From assembly GCA_046328715.1 (NCBI GenBank), contig JAXLWB010000009.1, positions 1 through 64,000 on the forward strand: a DNA stretch of 64,000 bases. The letters run 5' to 3'. Position 1 is the stretch's first letter. Each line of letters begins with the position of its first letter. Position numbers and translations under genes: made by a program. This document shows, one piece after another, positions 47,985 to 56,808 of this stretch. Origin of the DNA: JAXLWB01 sp046328715 (GTDB lineage: Bacteria; Chloroflexota; Anaerolineae; Caldilineales; Caldilineaceae). The notes beneath the pieces were generated by a model, which searched no databases, was not told where the DNA came from, and saw only the letters and a program-made list of their open reading frames with translations.

Positions 47985-49412
47985 ATCAGCCAGGACGCCG
48001 ATTGTCAAAAAGGGTAAGATGTAGCCAAGATAGTTCTCATTCAGAAAACGGCTACCATAGAAGAAGACCAACAAGAAAATTCCATAATGCCAGCAAGCGC
48101 TAGCGATCGTGTTATTCTGTTTTTGACGACGGATGAACCAAAATAAAACAGGAAGCGCAATCAAAAGTTCGAGTAATTGGAAGGGCCATTGGCTAAATCG
48201 ATTGGCCACAGCCCCCGCGGCCAGAACAAAGTTGCTTGCACCCCACCCCCAGATCTGATACCCCGTTTCGCCTTGACCATTGCTCCAACGCCACACATCA
48301 TCATACAGTGACCAACCATCCCAGATGGCATACGGCAACACGATCACTGCAAATACCGCAAGTGCCACTCCTGCACGCCGCACAACCAACGGGACAAGGC
48401 GTGTCAGATCAGCCCAGCCAGCGGAACTAGGCAAACGCTCCTTTACCAGCAGCAAGCCGAAAAAGGGAGCAAAAAACCAGGCCGTTGGCTTGCTCGCGCA
48501 GGCAAGTCCAAAGAACAGAGTTGCAAGAAACAAACCGCGCTCATGTCGCTGCCCGAAGGTCTGTTCTCCATCTTCCTGGCTGGCTTGTAGTGCAACTAGT
48601 GCAAAGAGAACCCAGCAGAGGACAAAGCTGTCATTTTGGCCAAAGATCAAATCCAGACCCATGATTGGATTTAGCGCTAGTACAGCCACCAACGCCAGTT
48701 TACGTTGTGTATCCTGCACTAGGCGTGGAACAAATGCCAGTGCCACTGCCATCAGCAACAGATAGACCACCCGCTGATCGTATACGCCTAAAGCTTGACC
48801 TGCGAGGTAAAAGGGGGCGCTAAACAGAAAGGTCCAGGGTAAGTAGGGGTAATGGTAAAGCGCGCTGCGGTATTCGGAAAAACCCCACTCGGCCATCGGA
48901 GTTTGAGTATAATTCTCACGGTAAGGGTTTTTGCCAGCCAACAGAAATTGAATGGTTGCTTCTGTCTGAATCACACCGCCATCATGTGAATAGCTGGCGG
49001 GACCGCTCTGTTGGCGCAACAGGATCATTTCAAGCGCAGGCAAATAGACTGCACAAAGAACGATGCCCACCAGCAAAATCCATTTGAGTCGATTGCGCCA
49101 CTTTTGATCTCCCAACAAGTCCACCAGCGCATAAAGCAGCAGAAGACCGAGTGCAGTTGCTATCAACAACAGCCCAATTGGTTCGCCGGGGCGCGGTCCC
49201 ACCTCGCCAAAGGCACCGACGGCAGCAGGAGAAAGCCAGCCGCCCAACCAAGGATGACGGAGCACATCTTGCACGCGCGTGGGAAGCACAGCGATTTCAG
49301 CTAACGAGGTAATTTGAAGTTGAGCAATGGTCAAAAAGGCAACCAGGAGCACATCCCAGCCAACCGTTCGTCGCAGACTTGGAGAAGGAGAGGCAAGCGA
49401 TGATTCACTCAC
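47961..49412 (-). CDS. Polytopic GT-C-type glycosyltransferase (GT87/DUF2029-like)
   Basis: 483 residues with about ten membrane spans. The first extracytoplasmic loop has acidic residues expected for a GT-C enzyme that uses polyprenyl-phosphate sugars (SYSHDGGVIQTEATIQFLLA, then GKNPYRENYTQTPMAEWGFS). ALYHYPYLPWTFLFSAPFYL and LDLIFGQNDSFVLCWVLFAL match mannosyltransferase-like GT87 proteins. It probably builds an exported glycan or glycolipid. Its start overlaps the stop of the upstream beta-propeller gene by 4 nt, so both are coupled. Confidence 0.75.
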   Translation of the reverse strand: MSESSLASPSPSLRRTVGWDVLLVAFLTIAQLQITSLAEIAVLPTRVQDVLRHPWLGGWLSPAAVGAFGEVGPRPGEPIGLLLIATALGLLLLYALVDLLGDQKWRNRLKWILLVGIVLCAVYLPALEMILLRQQSGPASYSHDGGVIQTEATIQFLLAGKNPYRENYTQTPMAEWGFSEYRSALYHYPYLPWTFLFSAPFYLAGQALGVYDQRVVYLLLMAVALAFVPRLVQDTQRKLALVAVLALNPIMGLDLIFGQNDSFVLCWVLFALVALQASQEDGEQTFGQRHERGLFLATLFFGLACASKPTAWFFAPFFGLLLVKERLPSSAGWADLTRLVPLVVRRAGVALAVFAVIVLPYAIWDGWSLYDDVWRWSNGQGETGYQIWGWGASNFVLAAGAVANRFSQWPFQLLELLIALPVLFWFIRRQKQNNTIASACWHYGIFLLVFFYGSRFLNENYLGYILPFLTIGVLADAGCRVAE

Positions 49413-51481
49413 TGAATGCCTCTTAAAACATAGATATAGCTATCGCTGCCTGGGATATAGAGGTCAAGCCCACTGATCGCAGGCGCGGCCTGCATGGAAA
49501 CGACCTGCTGCCCGACTGGCGTAACCCCGCCGCTCACCAAGTCAATCAAGGTGATCATCCCGCTTGAGCTAACAACCAAGAGTCGGTTGCCACTCGAGGA
49601 CGTCAGCATTGGCTCCGAACCATCGATACCAATATCGGCCAGACGCCCACCATCACTCCGATTAAACCGGCGCACAGTACCACCGCCGACGGTCACAACA
49701 TAACTATCGGTGACAGTGAGTAGTTTGGCATTTTCGGCACCAGGAATCGGATTGCCCAAGATCTCACCAGTATTGGCGTTAATTACATAAATTCTTGTGC
49801 CACTGTCCTCTTTGTTGACGACATAAAGCTCAGCAAGTGCTCTGATGCCAGGAGAGACAAAAACGGGTGCAGTCTGTAACCCTCTCAAGTCTTGACGCCA
49901 AACATCCTGCCAGGAACTTGCATCTGTTTGATCAATCTCACAGGCGTAGAGCGATGAACCTGCAACAAATAGAAGATTGCCAGCAACAACTGGGGTTTTG
50001 AGGGTAGTGTCAGTTGCTCGCACCTTAATTTGATTACCAAGGTTGGCGCGGTCAAGCTCGTAAAGCTTGGCATCATTCCCTTCTTGCATTCCAACAAACA
50101 ATTTATTACCAACAACTTTGATAGCAGTTAGTGGTTTACCAGGTAACGGCTTTTCCCACAAAGGGCCTGCTGAGCCGCCCGAATCATTTAGTGCAGCAAT
50201 TTTTGAGTTTGTTCCATCAGTTTCAGCAAGATAAATTGTGGAATCGACAACGAACGGTGATTCACGTACTGCCATGCCCAGATTGTAGCGCCAACGCTGA
50301 TTTCCGACCTGCTTATCGATTGCATAGAGGTTGTTATCGGCACTTACCCCGTATACTGCGCTATTGACAATCACAAGAGGTGAAATATATGCTCCGCCTG
50401 CTTGACTACCCGCTAAGTTTGTTGGCGGATTATAGCTGCTCGGTAATTGTGATATTCGAGCGCTATTGCTGAGATCCCGAAGCAATTGTGGGTAGTCCGA
50501 CGATGGGATCGGCGTAGATACCGCCGTGGGTACTGGATTTAAACCTGGATTCGTTGTTGCTAGTGGCAGCCAACGAATATCGTTGCCACTCACTCCTGTT
50601 GGGGCGTTAGCTGGTGTCGGATTATTGGTTGGACGCACATAATAATTACGCGTCCAATAATTCAGGTTGTTATAGCAACAGACTAAGAGCCATTCACCTG
50701 TTTCATTGCGGGCAACAATATTCACAGTTGTATTCGAAGCAAGTCGCGCTACCGGTGTATAGAGAACGCTCATGCCAGGGTAGAGCGATGCATCGGAGGA
50801 TACTTGACCAATTTGATAACTCATGACAAAGGCCGTGGTAGGAGTAGGCGTTGCTGTGTCGGTTGCGGAAACAACAGTAGCCGTTTCTGTCGGGAAAAGT
50901 GTTGGGGTCAAGGTATCAGTTACTGTTTCAACGGGAAGAACACCCGGTAGGTTCGTTGGTGTGGGTGGTACAGGGGTATCTGTCGCCTGTGGAGCCGAAA
51001 TATTCGGTACAAACACAGAATTCGTTGCCATCGCCGTGGCAGTGAGTTGTGCAGCATCGGCAGACTGCTCATTCCCATTGGATGAAATGTTCGGCACAAA
51101 GACAACACTGGTGGGTTCACCCAATGGGGAGTTGGGTTGGCCATTGGCTTGGGCAATTGCGATGGCAGTAGCAGTCTGAACTGAACCTACTGTCTGGAAG
51201 GCGAGGGTCGCTTGTGCCGAAGTGTAAGCGACCTGTGTTAGCATATCCTCCATGACCAGGGTAGCTGGCACATTAGGGGTTGGTGTAAAGGCGGGTTCCG
51301 GAGTTGCAGTCAAGGTTGGTGTTGGAACAAAGGCGATGCGGTTTTGAACCACCCAAAACATCGCCCCCACGCCCAATAACATAAACAGGGAGACCAAAAT
51401 GCTAATGGTAAAAATCTCTGCCGCACGATTGCGCGCAGGGCGACGAGGCCGTCGCTGAAATGAATTCTTTGATTGCTGCAT
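49409..51481 (-). CDS. Membrane-anchored PQQ-like beta-propeller protein
   Basis: 690 residues. A basic cytoplasmic tail (about 1-22) and one membrane helix (23-46) are followed by a long Thr/Pro/Ala-rich stalk (about 50-215, TPTLTATPEPAFTPTPNVPA), an SH3-like segment (ASNTTVNIVARNETGEWLLV) and a C-terminal propeller of PQQ/PD40-like blades (NNLYAIDKQVGNQRWRYNLG, TRIYVINANTGEILG, DSYIYVLRG). No enzyme site is visible. It is likely a cell-surface binding or scaffold protein, produced together with the GT-C enzyme that may glycosylate it or its partner. Confidence 0.8.
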   Translation of the reverse strand: MQQSKNSFQRRPRRPARNRAAEIFTISILVSLFMLLGVGAMFWVVQNRIAFVPTPTLTATPEPAFTPTPNVPATLVMEDMLTQVAYTSAQATLAFQTVGSVQTATAIAIAQANGQPNSPLGEPTSVVFVPNISSNGNEQSADAAQLTATAMATNSVFVPNISAPQATDTPVPPTPTNLPGVLPVETVTDTLTPTLFPTETATVVSATDTATPTPTTAFVMSYQIGQVSSDASLYPGMSVLYTPVARLASNTTVNIVARNETGEWLLVCCYNNLNYWTRNYYVRPTNNPTPANAPTGVSGNDIRWLPLATTNPGLNPVPTAVSTPIPSSDYPQLLRDLSNSARISQLPSSYNPPTNLAGSQAGGAYISPLVIVNSAVYGVSADNNLYAIDKQVGNQRWRYNLGMAVRESPFVVDSTIYLAETDGTNSKIAALNDSGGSAGPLWEKPLPGKPLTAIKVVGNKLFVGMQEGNDAKLYELDRANLGNQIKVRATDTTLKTPVVAGNLLFVAGSSLYACEIDQTDASSWQDVWRQDLRGLQTAPVFVSPGIRALAELYVVNKEDSGTRIYVINANTGEILGNPIPGAENAKLLTVTDSYVVTVGGGTVRRFNRSDGGRLADIGIDGSEPMLTSSSGNRLLVVSSSGMITLIDLVSGGVTPVGQQVVSMQAAPAISGLDLYIPGSDSYIYVLRGIQ

Positions 51482-51808
51482 AACAAAATTGTAACAACAA
51501 AACGAAGATCATGCGAACTGAAAGCTAAGCTGAAAAAGCGAGCTGCGAATCGCAAGTTACAAGACGTACCACCTACGCCATTTGCATTTTCATCCTTCCT
51601 TGTGCAAACATTGCATAGGTAGCTGAGTTGAAATCGACTTGGCTAATTTCCCTAACAAGTAGAAGTTCAAGGTATAATAGACAGGCACAATAACGAGCAG
51701 GAGACTTACGCATGCCACTGAGAAGTTTGGGCAAAGCCTGATTGTTTGAATTGACAAATGTGTGGGTCTAACAATGATTAACAAGGTACTATTTCATAGG
51801 AACTATCC
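51482..51808. other. 327-bp gap between divergent genes
   Basis: A TATAAT (51673-51678) may be the -10 of the Crp/Fnr gene, but no good -35 lies 17 bp upstream. No gene, repeat family or strong hairpin seen. Confidence 0.35.
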
Positions 51809-52510
51809 ATGAAATTTGATGAAAAAGGTTCATCTCCACCTCCAGCCGACAAGATGCGCTATCTTTCTGAGCTGACAGTGTTTCAGGATCTCTCGCCGCG
51901 CGAGATGGAAGAGCTAAATCGCATTATCACCATTAGCATGGTGCCGCGCGGCCGGGTTTTTTATCGCCCAGAGGAAACATCAGAGGTTCTATTCATCTTA
52001 AAGGAAGGGCGAGTTCAACTCTACCGCATTAGCCCCGAAGGGAAAAAGTTGGTGATTACAACTCTGGGGCCACACACGCTCTTTGGTGAAATGGCGCTGC
52101 TTGGCACGAAGATGCACAACACGTTTGCCGAAGCAGTAGAAGATTGTCTCATCTGTGTGATGAGCCGCACCGATCTGGAACGTTTGATTCTCAGCAAGCC
52201 CCAAGTAGCGCTACGCATTCTGGATATCACAGGCAAGCGTCTGCGCGAAGCAGAGGAACGCCTCGAAAACATGGCGTTCAAAGGCATTCCAGCACGACTT
52301 GCAAGTATTCTGTTGCGCCTAGCAGACGAACAAGCCAGCGATTCGATTAGTGGCCTCACCCATCAAGATTTGGCGGAAAGCGTGGGTACCTATCGCGAGA
52401 CAGCCACCCAGGTACTAAATGATCTAAAGTCTGAGGGATTGATCGAGATCGGGCGCAAGCGGATTACCATATTGGATAGAAATCGTTTATCGCAAGTAGC
52501 AGAAAGCTGA
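51809..52510 (+). CDS. Crp/Fnr-family transcriptional regulator
   Basis: 233 residues. A cyclic-nucleotide-binding-type beta-roll occupies about residues 20-135 (LTVFQDLSPREMEELNRIIT, LFILKEGRVQLYRISPEGKK, LGPHTLFGEMALLG). The dimerisation helix and a Crp-type winged helix follow (LTHQDLAESVGTYRETATQV, then LNDLKSEGLIEIGRKRITIL). Fnr-type Fe-S cysteines are absent, and the PR-x-S cAMP signature of Crp is not clear, so the ligand is unknown. The ferredoxin gene downstream is a possible target. ATG start at 51809, about 7 nt after TAGGAA. Confidence 0.9.
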   Translation: MKFDEKGSSPPPADKMRYLSELTVFQDLSPREMEELNRIITISMVPRGRVFYRPEETSEVLFILKEGRVQLYRISPEGKKLVITTLGPHTLFGEMALLGTKMHNTFAEAVEDCLICVMSRTDLERLILSKPQVALRILDITGKRLREAEERLENMAFKGIPARLASILLRLADEQASDSISGLTHQDLAESVGTYRETATQVLNDLKSEGLIEIGRKRITILDRNRLSQVAES

Positions 52511-52564
52511 TGTCAATTAGAAAATCGTAGAAATGCAGAAAAAGTAAAAATCTGAACTAAGTGA

Positions 52565-52592
52565 TTGACAATTGACAAAAACCTAGTACAAT
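52565..52592 (+). promoter_or_regulatory. Promoter ahead of the ferredoxin gene
   Basis: TTGACA (52565-52570), a 16-bp spacer and TACAAT (52587-52592). Transcription would start near 52600, giving a leader of about 130 nt. A second TTGACA lies at 52572-52577. Confidence 0.6.
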
Positions 52593-52728
52593 CGCTACAG
52601 GTAACGATCTTTCACTTCAGAATTTTCGCCTTGTGAAGCAAAAAATGAAAACTTGACCTGAGTGTCTCGTCACGGGCAAAAATTCTAATCTCAAATATAG
52701 TCGTACTGACAGTTAAGGAGCGTATCGA

Positions 52729-53025
52729 ATGACTCATGTGATTTTTGACGCCTGCGTGCGCGATGGCGCATGTGTTGAAGTGTGTCCCGTAGAATGCATC
52801 ATCCCGGGCATGCCCGACGATGAATGGCCTTGGTATTATATCGATCCTGACACCTGCATCGATTGCGGAGCTTGTGTGCCAGAGTGTCCAGTGGATGCAA
52901 TCCGCCCAGAGGAAGATCTGCCGGAAGAGCAAGCCTACTGCACAGAGCTGAATGCAGCTTTCTTTAGCGATGGCCCTGGCTATACAGCACTTGACATGGT
53001 CAAAGAAGCCGAAGGCAAAAAGTAA
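52729..53025 (+). CDS. Ferredoxin with two Fe-S clusters (7Fe type)
   Basis: 98 residues. The first cluster motif is CVRDGACVEVCPVECI, where the second Cys position of the CxxCxxCxxxCP pattern is Asp-Gly, typical of a [3Fe-4S] site. The second is the complete CIDCGACVPECPVD for [4Fe-4S]. The length and the C-terminal helix fit 7Fe ferredoxins of aerobic and thermophilic bacteria, which carry electrons for oxidoreductases. It has its own promoter and is followed by a stem-loop. Confidence 0.93.
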   Translation: MTHVIFDACVRDGACVEVCPVECIIPGMPDDEWPWYYIDPDTCIDCGACVPECPVDAIRPEEDLPEEQAYCTELNAAFFSDGPGYTALDMVKEAEGKK

Positions 53026-53185
53026 ATATTGCTAGTGCAGAGAGTGAAAACGTAGTTCGTCAATCGTCCTCCGCAAAGGCTACACCAACCGACTCGCTTG
53101 TCCGCCAACCCTGCTTGGAAGATTACAGCGCCAGTCTACAAATCAGCACTAGTCCAAAAATTTTCTCTAACAAGAATCTCATTAA

Positions 53186-53238
53186 AATGCGTGATGGCTG
53201 ATCTGTGAACAATTTTTACAGATTGTCCATCACGCATT
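53186..53238. terminator. Double stem-loop with the ATGCGTGATGG word
   Basis: AATGCGTGATGG (53186-53197) pairs with its complement (53227-53238); inside, ATCTGT (53201-53206) pairs with ACAGAT (53218-53223). A TTCTATTTTTG stretch follows. It could end the ferredoxin transcript, and the outer arm shares the ATGCGTGATG word of the dispersed repeats. Confidence 0.5.
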
Positions 53239-53292
53239 CTATTTTTGCAGTAAGTTCCATCTACCTTTACCAAACCTTTTGCCGGAGTAGAT

Positions 53293-54027
53293 ATGGTTGA
53301 AGAGAAGAAATGGCTGGCTCCCGATTGGTCTGCCGTGAAACGGGCACTTGTGATCCTGGCCCACCCCGACGATCCTGATTTTATTTGTGGCGGCACAGCC
53401 TTGGTGATGGCCAGCCAAGGGATCGAGATCACCTATATGGTCCTCACCAATGGTGCCAAAGGGAATCATAACCCCTCCATCACACGGGAAGAATTGATTG
53501 CTCAACGCAAGATAGAACAGCGAGCAGCTTGCGATATGAGCGGCGTCAAGGATGTCATCTTTATGGGAGAAGAAGATGGCTTTTTGCATCCCACCCCAGA
53601 ATTGCGAAAGCGGGTGGTGCGCGAGATTCGGCGTATCCGTCCGGAATTGATACTTTGTACGGATCCTGATCGCTATTTTGTGGGCGAAAGCTATATCAAT
53701 CATCCTGATCATCGCAATGCCGGACTCGTTGCGATCGAAGCGATTTTCCCGGCGGCTGACAATCCAATGTTCTTTCCCGATTTGGCAGATGAAGGCTATG
53801 CGCCGCATAAAATCAAGCAACTCTATATCCACGGTCATGGCAGCGCCAATGTGCTGGTTGATATTAGCGATGTGGTCGAACAGAAGATCAATGCAATCCT
53901 CTGTCACAAAACGCAGATTGCTGAACCGGACAAGGCCAAACCGAACTGGCTAGAACGGTGGGGTGAAAAGCAGGAGGATGGAACGATGAAATACTACGAG
54001 CGTTATTTGGGGATGAGGTTTGGGTGA
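53293..54027 (+). CDS. PIG-L/LmbE-type N-acetylglucosamine deacetylase
   Basis: 244 residues. Zinc-dependent de-N-acetylase fold: N-terminal VILAHPDDPDFICGGTALVM carries the metal motif (AHPDD-x-D, with Asp instead of the usual Glu), and SYINHPDHRNAGLVAIEAIF the third ligand region. QRKIEQRAACDMSGV is the usual helix after the first sheet. The family deacetylates GlcNAc-linked small molecules (as in mycothiol/bacillithiol-type or lipid pathways); the substrate here is open. AGTAGAT lies before the ATG; the stop flows into GGCGTGAAACATGAAG repeat DNA. Confidence 0.88.
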   Translation: MVEEKKWLAPDWSAVKRALVILAHPDDPDFICGGTALVMASQGIEITYMVLTNGAKGNHNPSITREELIAQRKIEQRAACDMSGVKDVIFMGEEDGFLHPTPELRKRVVREIRRIRPELILCTDPDRYFVGESYINHPDHRNAGLVAIEAIFPAADNPMFFPDLADEGYAPHKIKQLYIHGHGSANVLVDISDVVEQKINAILCHKTQIAEPDKAKPNWLERWGEKQEDGTMKYYERYLGMRFG

Positions 54028-54047
54028 GGCGTGAAACATGAAGATAC

Positions 54048-54147
54048 GTGAAACGTGATGCGCGAATTTTAGATTTCGTCTCTTCTTCTCTTGCACAAGA
54101 AGAATGGAGATAATCCATAATTCACGCATCACGCATCACGTTTCAAC
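54048..54147. repeat. GTGATGCGCGAA repeat pair after the PIG-L gene
   Basis: GTGAAACGTGATGCGCGAAT (54048-54067) pairs with AATTCACGCATC plus a tandem ACGCATCACGTTTCA (54119-54145). Inside lies a TTCTTCTCTTG/CAAGAAGAA mini-hairpin. The arm next to the solute-binding gene contains an extra ACGCATC unit, showing expansion. Confidence 0.55.
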
Positions 54148-55590
54148 TCACTTCATTTGAGCCATCTGTTCTTCGAGAACCTTATTGGCATTGGTGTTGA
54201 CTTCGTCCAAAGTAGCTGTAACATCGGCACCGCCTACGATGGCAGCCATCTTCTCTTGTACATCGTTGCGCACAAAGTCGTAGCCAGGGACCGGTGGTTC
54301 GGCTTTGGTGTATTGCAGCATATCAAAGGCTGTTTTATAGGCTGCATTCTTGGCGAAATAATCGGTCAAGCCTTCGGCCACACTTTGGCGGGCAGGGAAG
54401 TAGTTGCTGACCTCAGCCCACTTTGCCTGTACATCCTTGCTGGTGTAATACTTGAGGAAGAGCCAGGCGGCGAGTTCCTTTTCCGGCGTTGTCTTGGGGA
54501 TGCTCACGCTGGCACCATAAAGATTCTGCACCGGGTCAGCCGTGGTATGTGGAATGGCTGCGACACTCCAGGCAAAGGCTGCACCCTGATCCACTGCGCC
54601 CGCGTAAAAGGGCATGCCAGAGCTGGAACCTGTAGTGAAGAGCAAATCACCATTGCCAAAATCGGTCTGGTTACCAAAATTCTCTGCAACCGGAGCGGCA
54701 CAACCTTCTTTGTAGATATCCTGCAGGAAGGTTGCGGCGGCCTTGGCGGCGTCGCTGTTGTAGGTGAATTGATTCTTCTCGTAGTCGTAGATATCGCCAC
54801 CAAAGGCAAAGACCCACGAAGCAAAGCTGGAAGCATCATAAGCGAGTTCGTAGCCAATCGCCTTGCCACCTTTGCTCTTGCTAAAGGGCTTCTTAGCGGC
54901 AGCACAGGCCGCAGTCTTGAATTCGTCGGGCGTGGTTGGGGCCTTGTCGATTCCCAATTCCTTCAACCAATCCATGTTGTAGTACAGTACTTCCATGGAA
55001 CGATTCGGAGCCAACCCAAGGCGAGCACCCCCAAAGTTCGGGAAGACATCGGAGCTGAGGAAACCAGGGAAGAAATCCTTCTGATCATCGGCACTCAGCC
55101 CCCATTTGGCGCTGTTCATCATGCCGTTCATGTCCTCCAAGCCATCCGAGAGCTGATAAGTGGCCGCCTGGTTCTGATAGGCAACCACGAGCGCTGGCGC
55201 ATCAGCCGTACCAATGACGGTCAGCATCTTGTTAAAGATATCGCCATAGCTGCCTTGATATTCAGCCGAAACCTTGATCTTATATTCGTTGGTGCTGTTG
55301 AATTCATCAACGATGGCCTTGAGTGCTTCTTCGCGTTCCTTGCTGTGCTGGTGCCAGAAAGTAATTTCCTGACCTGTAGGATCAACCGATTCCCAATCGA
55401 TTGCTGTTTCACCACTTGCCGCTTCTGCAGCAGGAGCTTCCGTGGCAGCGGCTTCAGCCGCTGGGGCTTCAGTCGCAGCAGCCCCAGCACCATTCGAAGC
55501 CGGTGCCGCAGGTGCTGCTGCAGGACAGGCAGCTAACAGCATGGAAGCTACCACCAATGCGGACAATAGCCAGAGTCTTTTGTTTAGCAT
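54148..55590 (-). CDS. ABC sugar transporter solute-binding lipoprotein
   Basis: 480 residues. The signal peptide ends in the lipobox MLLAAC; an Ala/Glu/Pro-rich linker (residues 20-60) follows. The rest is a type-1 extracellular solute-binding protein of the maltose/glycerol-phosphate class: ITFWHQHSKEREEALKAIVD, IFNKMLTVIGTADAPALVVA, LGLAPNRSMEVLYYNMDWLK, TTGSSSGMPFYAGAV and NYFPARQSVAEGL. GAGGAG lies 6 nt before the ATG at 55590. It belongs with the two permease genes upstream on the same strand; the glycerol-3-phosphate or oligosaccharide uptake class fits best. Confidence 0.92.
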   Translation of the reverse strand: MLNKRLWLLSALVVASMLLAACPAAAPAAPASNGAGAAATEAPAAEAAATEAPAAEAASGETAIDWESVDPTGQEITFWHQHSKEREEALKAIVDEFNSTNEYKIKVSAEYQGSYGDIFNKMLTVIGTADAPALVVAYQNQAATYQLSDGLEDMNGMMNSAKWGLSADDQKDFFPGFLSSDVFPNFGGARLGLAPNRSMEVLYYNMDWLKELGIDKAPTTPDEFKTAACAAAKKPFSKSKGGKAIGYELAYDASSFASWVFAFGGDIYDYEKNQFTYNSDAAKAAATFLQDIYKEGCAAPVAENFGNQTDFGNGDLLFTTGSSSGMPFYAGAVDQGAAFAWSVAAIPHTTADPVQNLYGASVSIPKTTPEKELAAWLFLKYYTSKDVQAKWAEVSNYFPARQSVAEGLTDYFAKNAAYKTAFDMLQYTKAEPPVPGYDFVRNDVQEKMAAIVGGADVTATLDEVNTNANKVLEEQMAQMK

Positions 55591-55660
55591 CTTAATCTCC
55601 TCAATTCGTATCAATCATTTGCTTTTATCGTGAAACATGGGACAAACGTGACTACTAAGC

Positions 55661-55795
55661 CACCCCACCCTAACCCTCCCCGACTTCAGAAAGGGGACCG
55701 TGAAGGGACAGAGTTTGCTTGCTCTTCTGTCCACAAAACAAAATCGTTCCCGTGACAGTTCCCTCCCACTTCCAGGGAAGGGTTAGGGTAAGGTG
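55661..55795. repeat. CACCCCACCCTAACCC inverted repeat in the transporter operon
   Basis: CACCCCACCCTAACCCTCCC (55661-55680) and GGGAAGGGTTAGGGTAAGGTG (55775-55795) form an imperfect stem. A second inner pair involves GGGGACCGTGAAGGGAC and GTTCCCGTGACAGTTCCC. It is related to 36365-36483 and fills most of the 315-bp gap between the permease and binding-protein genes, which otherwise holds no gene. Confidence 0.55.
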
Positions 55796-55905
55796 ATAGT
55801 TATAAATAAGCAATCCAACTTGTACCATGGGTTACGAACAGATCAATGGTTAATGGGTAACAGTTAATGGCTAATTGTCAATGACCACCGTCATTGCTAC
55901 CCTTT

Positions 55906-56808
55906 TTAACCCTTCAGACCGGTTGCCGCAATGCCTTCCGTGTATTGCTTTTGTGTCAGGAAGTAAAGAACCAAAATCGGAATAATCGTAATGACCGAGG
56001 CCGCCATGATTAACTGGGTTTCGGGTCCAGCTTCAGAACTCAAGGTCCACAGTCCTACCATAATCGGGCGCCAGGTGTCCCTGGTGGTCACGAGTAGGGG
56101 CCATACAAAATCATTCCAGGCATTGATAAAGCCAAAGATCAACACAGTCAAAATCGGGGCTTGACTGATCGGCAAGACAATCCGTAGGAGAAATCCTAGA
56201 TGTCCTGCACCGTCGAGCCGGGCAGCGTCCCACAATTCCCAGGGAATTTGAGCAAAAAACTGGCGCAATAGAAAGATGCTGAAGACGCTAACCATATAGG
56301 GCACCGTAATGCCTTGGAGTGTATTCAGCCAGGAGCCACCAGGAAGTGGCACTACGTCGCCACGAATGATCAGCAGGTTCGGGATCATGGTCACGGTGCC
56401 TGGGATCATCATTGTGCTGAGCATCACAGAAAAAATAAACTCACGCGCCACAAACTTGATACGCGCAAAGGCGTAGCCAGCCAATATGGACGTGGTCAGT
56501 TGGCCGATCAGTGTCACCGCAGTAATCACAACGCTATTAAAAAAGTACTTTGAAAACTTGGCCTGACTCCACGCCTCTGTGTAGTTGGAAAATTGCGGAA
56601 CTTCGGGTAGCCAGTGGCGCAGCGCCGTTTCGCCATAGGTCATCAACGAGGTGGAGATCATCCAGTAAAAAGGTACCATCGCCACCACCGCCGCTACAAT
56701 CAGGATGACATAGAGCAAAGCACGACCCACAGCATAGCTCCAATGAGGCTGTTCCACTTCTACACTTTTACTGCGTATCAAAGGCACAGATCGTACACTA
56801 TCAGCCAT
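55906..56808 (-). CDS. ABC sugar transporter permease (MalG/UgpE type)
   Basis: 300 residues with six membrane spans. The EAA loop that docks the ATPase is WELWDAARLDGAGHLGFLLR. VPFYWMISTSLMTYGETAL, FFNSVVITAVTLIGQL and FGFINAWNDFVWPLLVT are typical of the MalG-type carbohydrate permease family. The ATG at 56808 overlaps the end of the upstream permease gene by 8 nt; the GTG at 56823 is a weaker alternative. Confidence 0.92.
   Translation of the reverse strand: MADSVRSVPLIRSKSVEVEQPHWSYAVGRALLYVILIVAAVVAMVPFYWMISTSLMTYGETALRHWLPEVPQFSNYTEAWSQAKFSKYFFNSVVITAVTLIGQLTTSILAGYAFARIKFVAREFIFSVMLSTMMIPGTVTMIPNLLIIRGDVVPLPGGSWLNTLQGITVPYMVSVFSIFLLRQFFAQIPWELWDAARLDGAGHLGFLLRIVLPISQAPILTVLIFGFINAWNDFVWPLLVTTRDTWRPIMVGLWTLSSEAGPETQLIMAASVITIIPILVLYFLTQKQYTEGIAATGLKG

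Noticed and set aside
54157..55536. 459-codon open frame antisense to the solute-binding protein gene
   Set aside because: It mirrors the codon pattern of the real gene on the other strand, has no family-like motif, and would overlap a clear lipoprotein completely.
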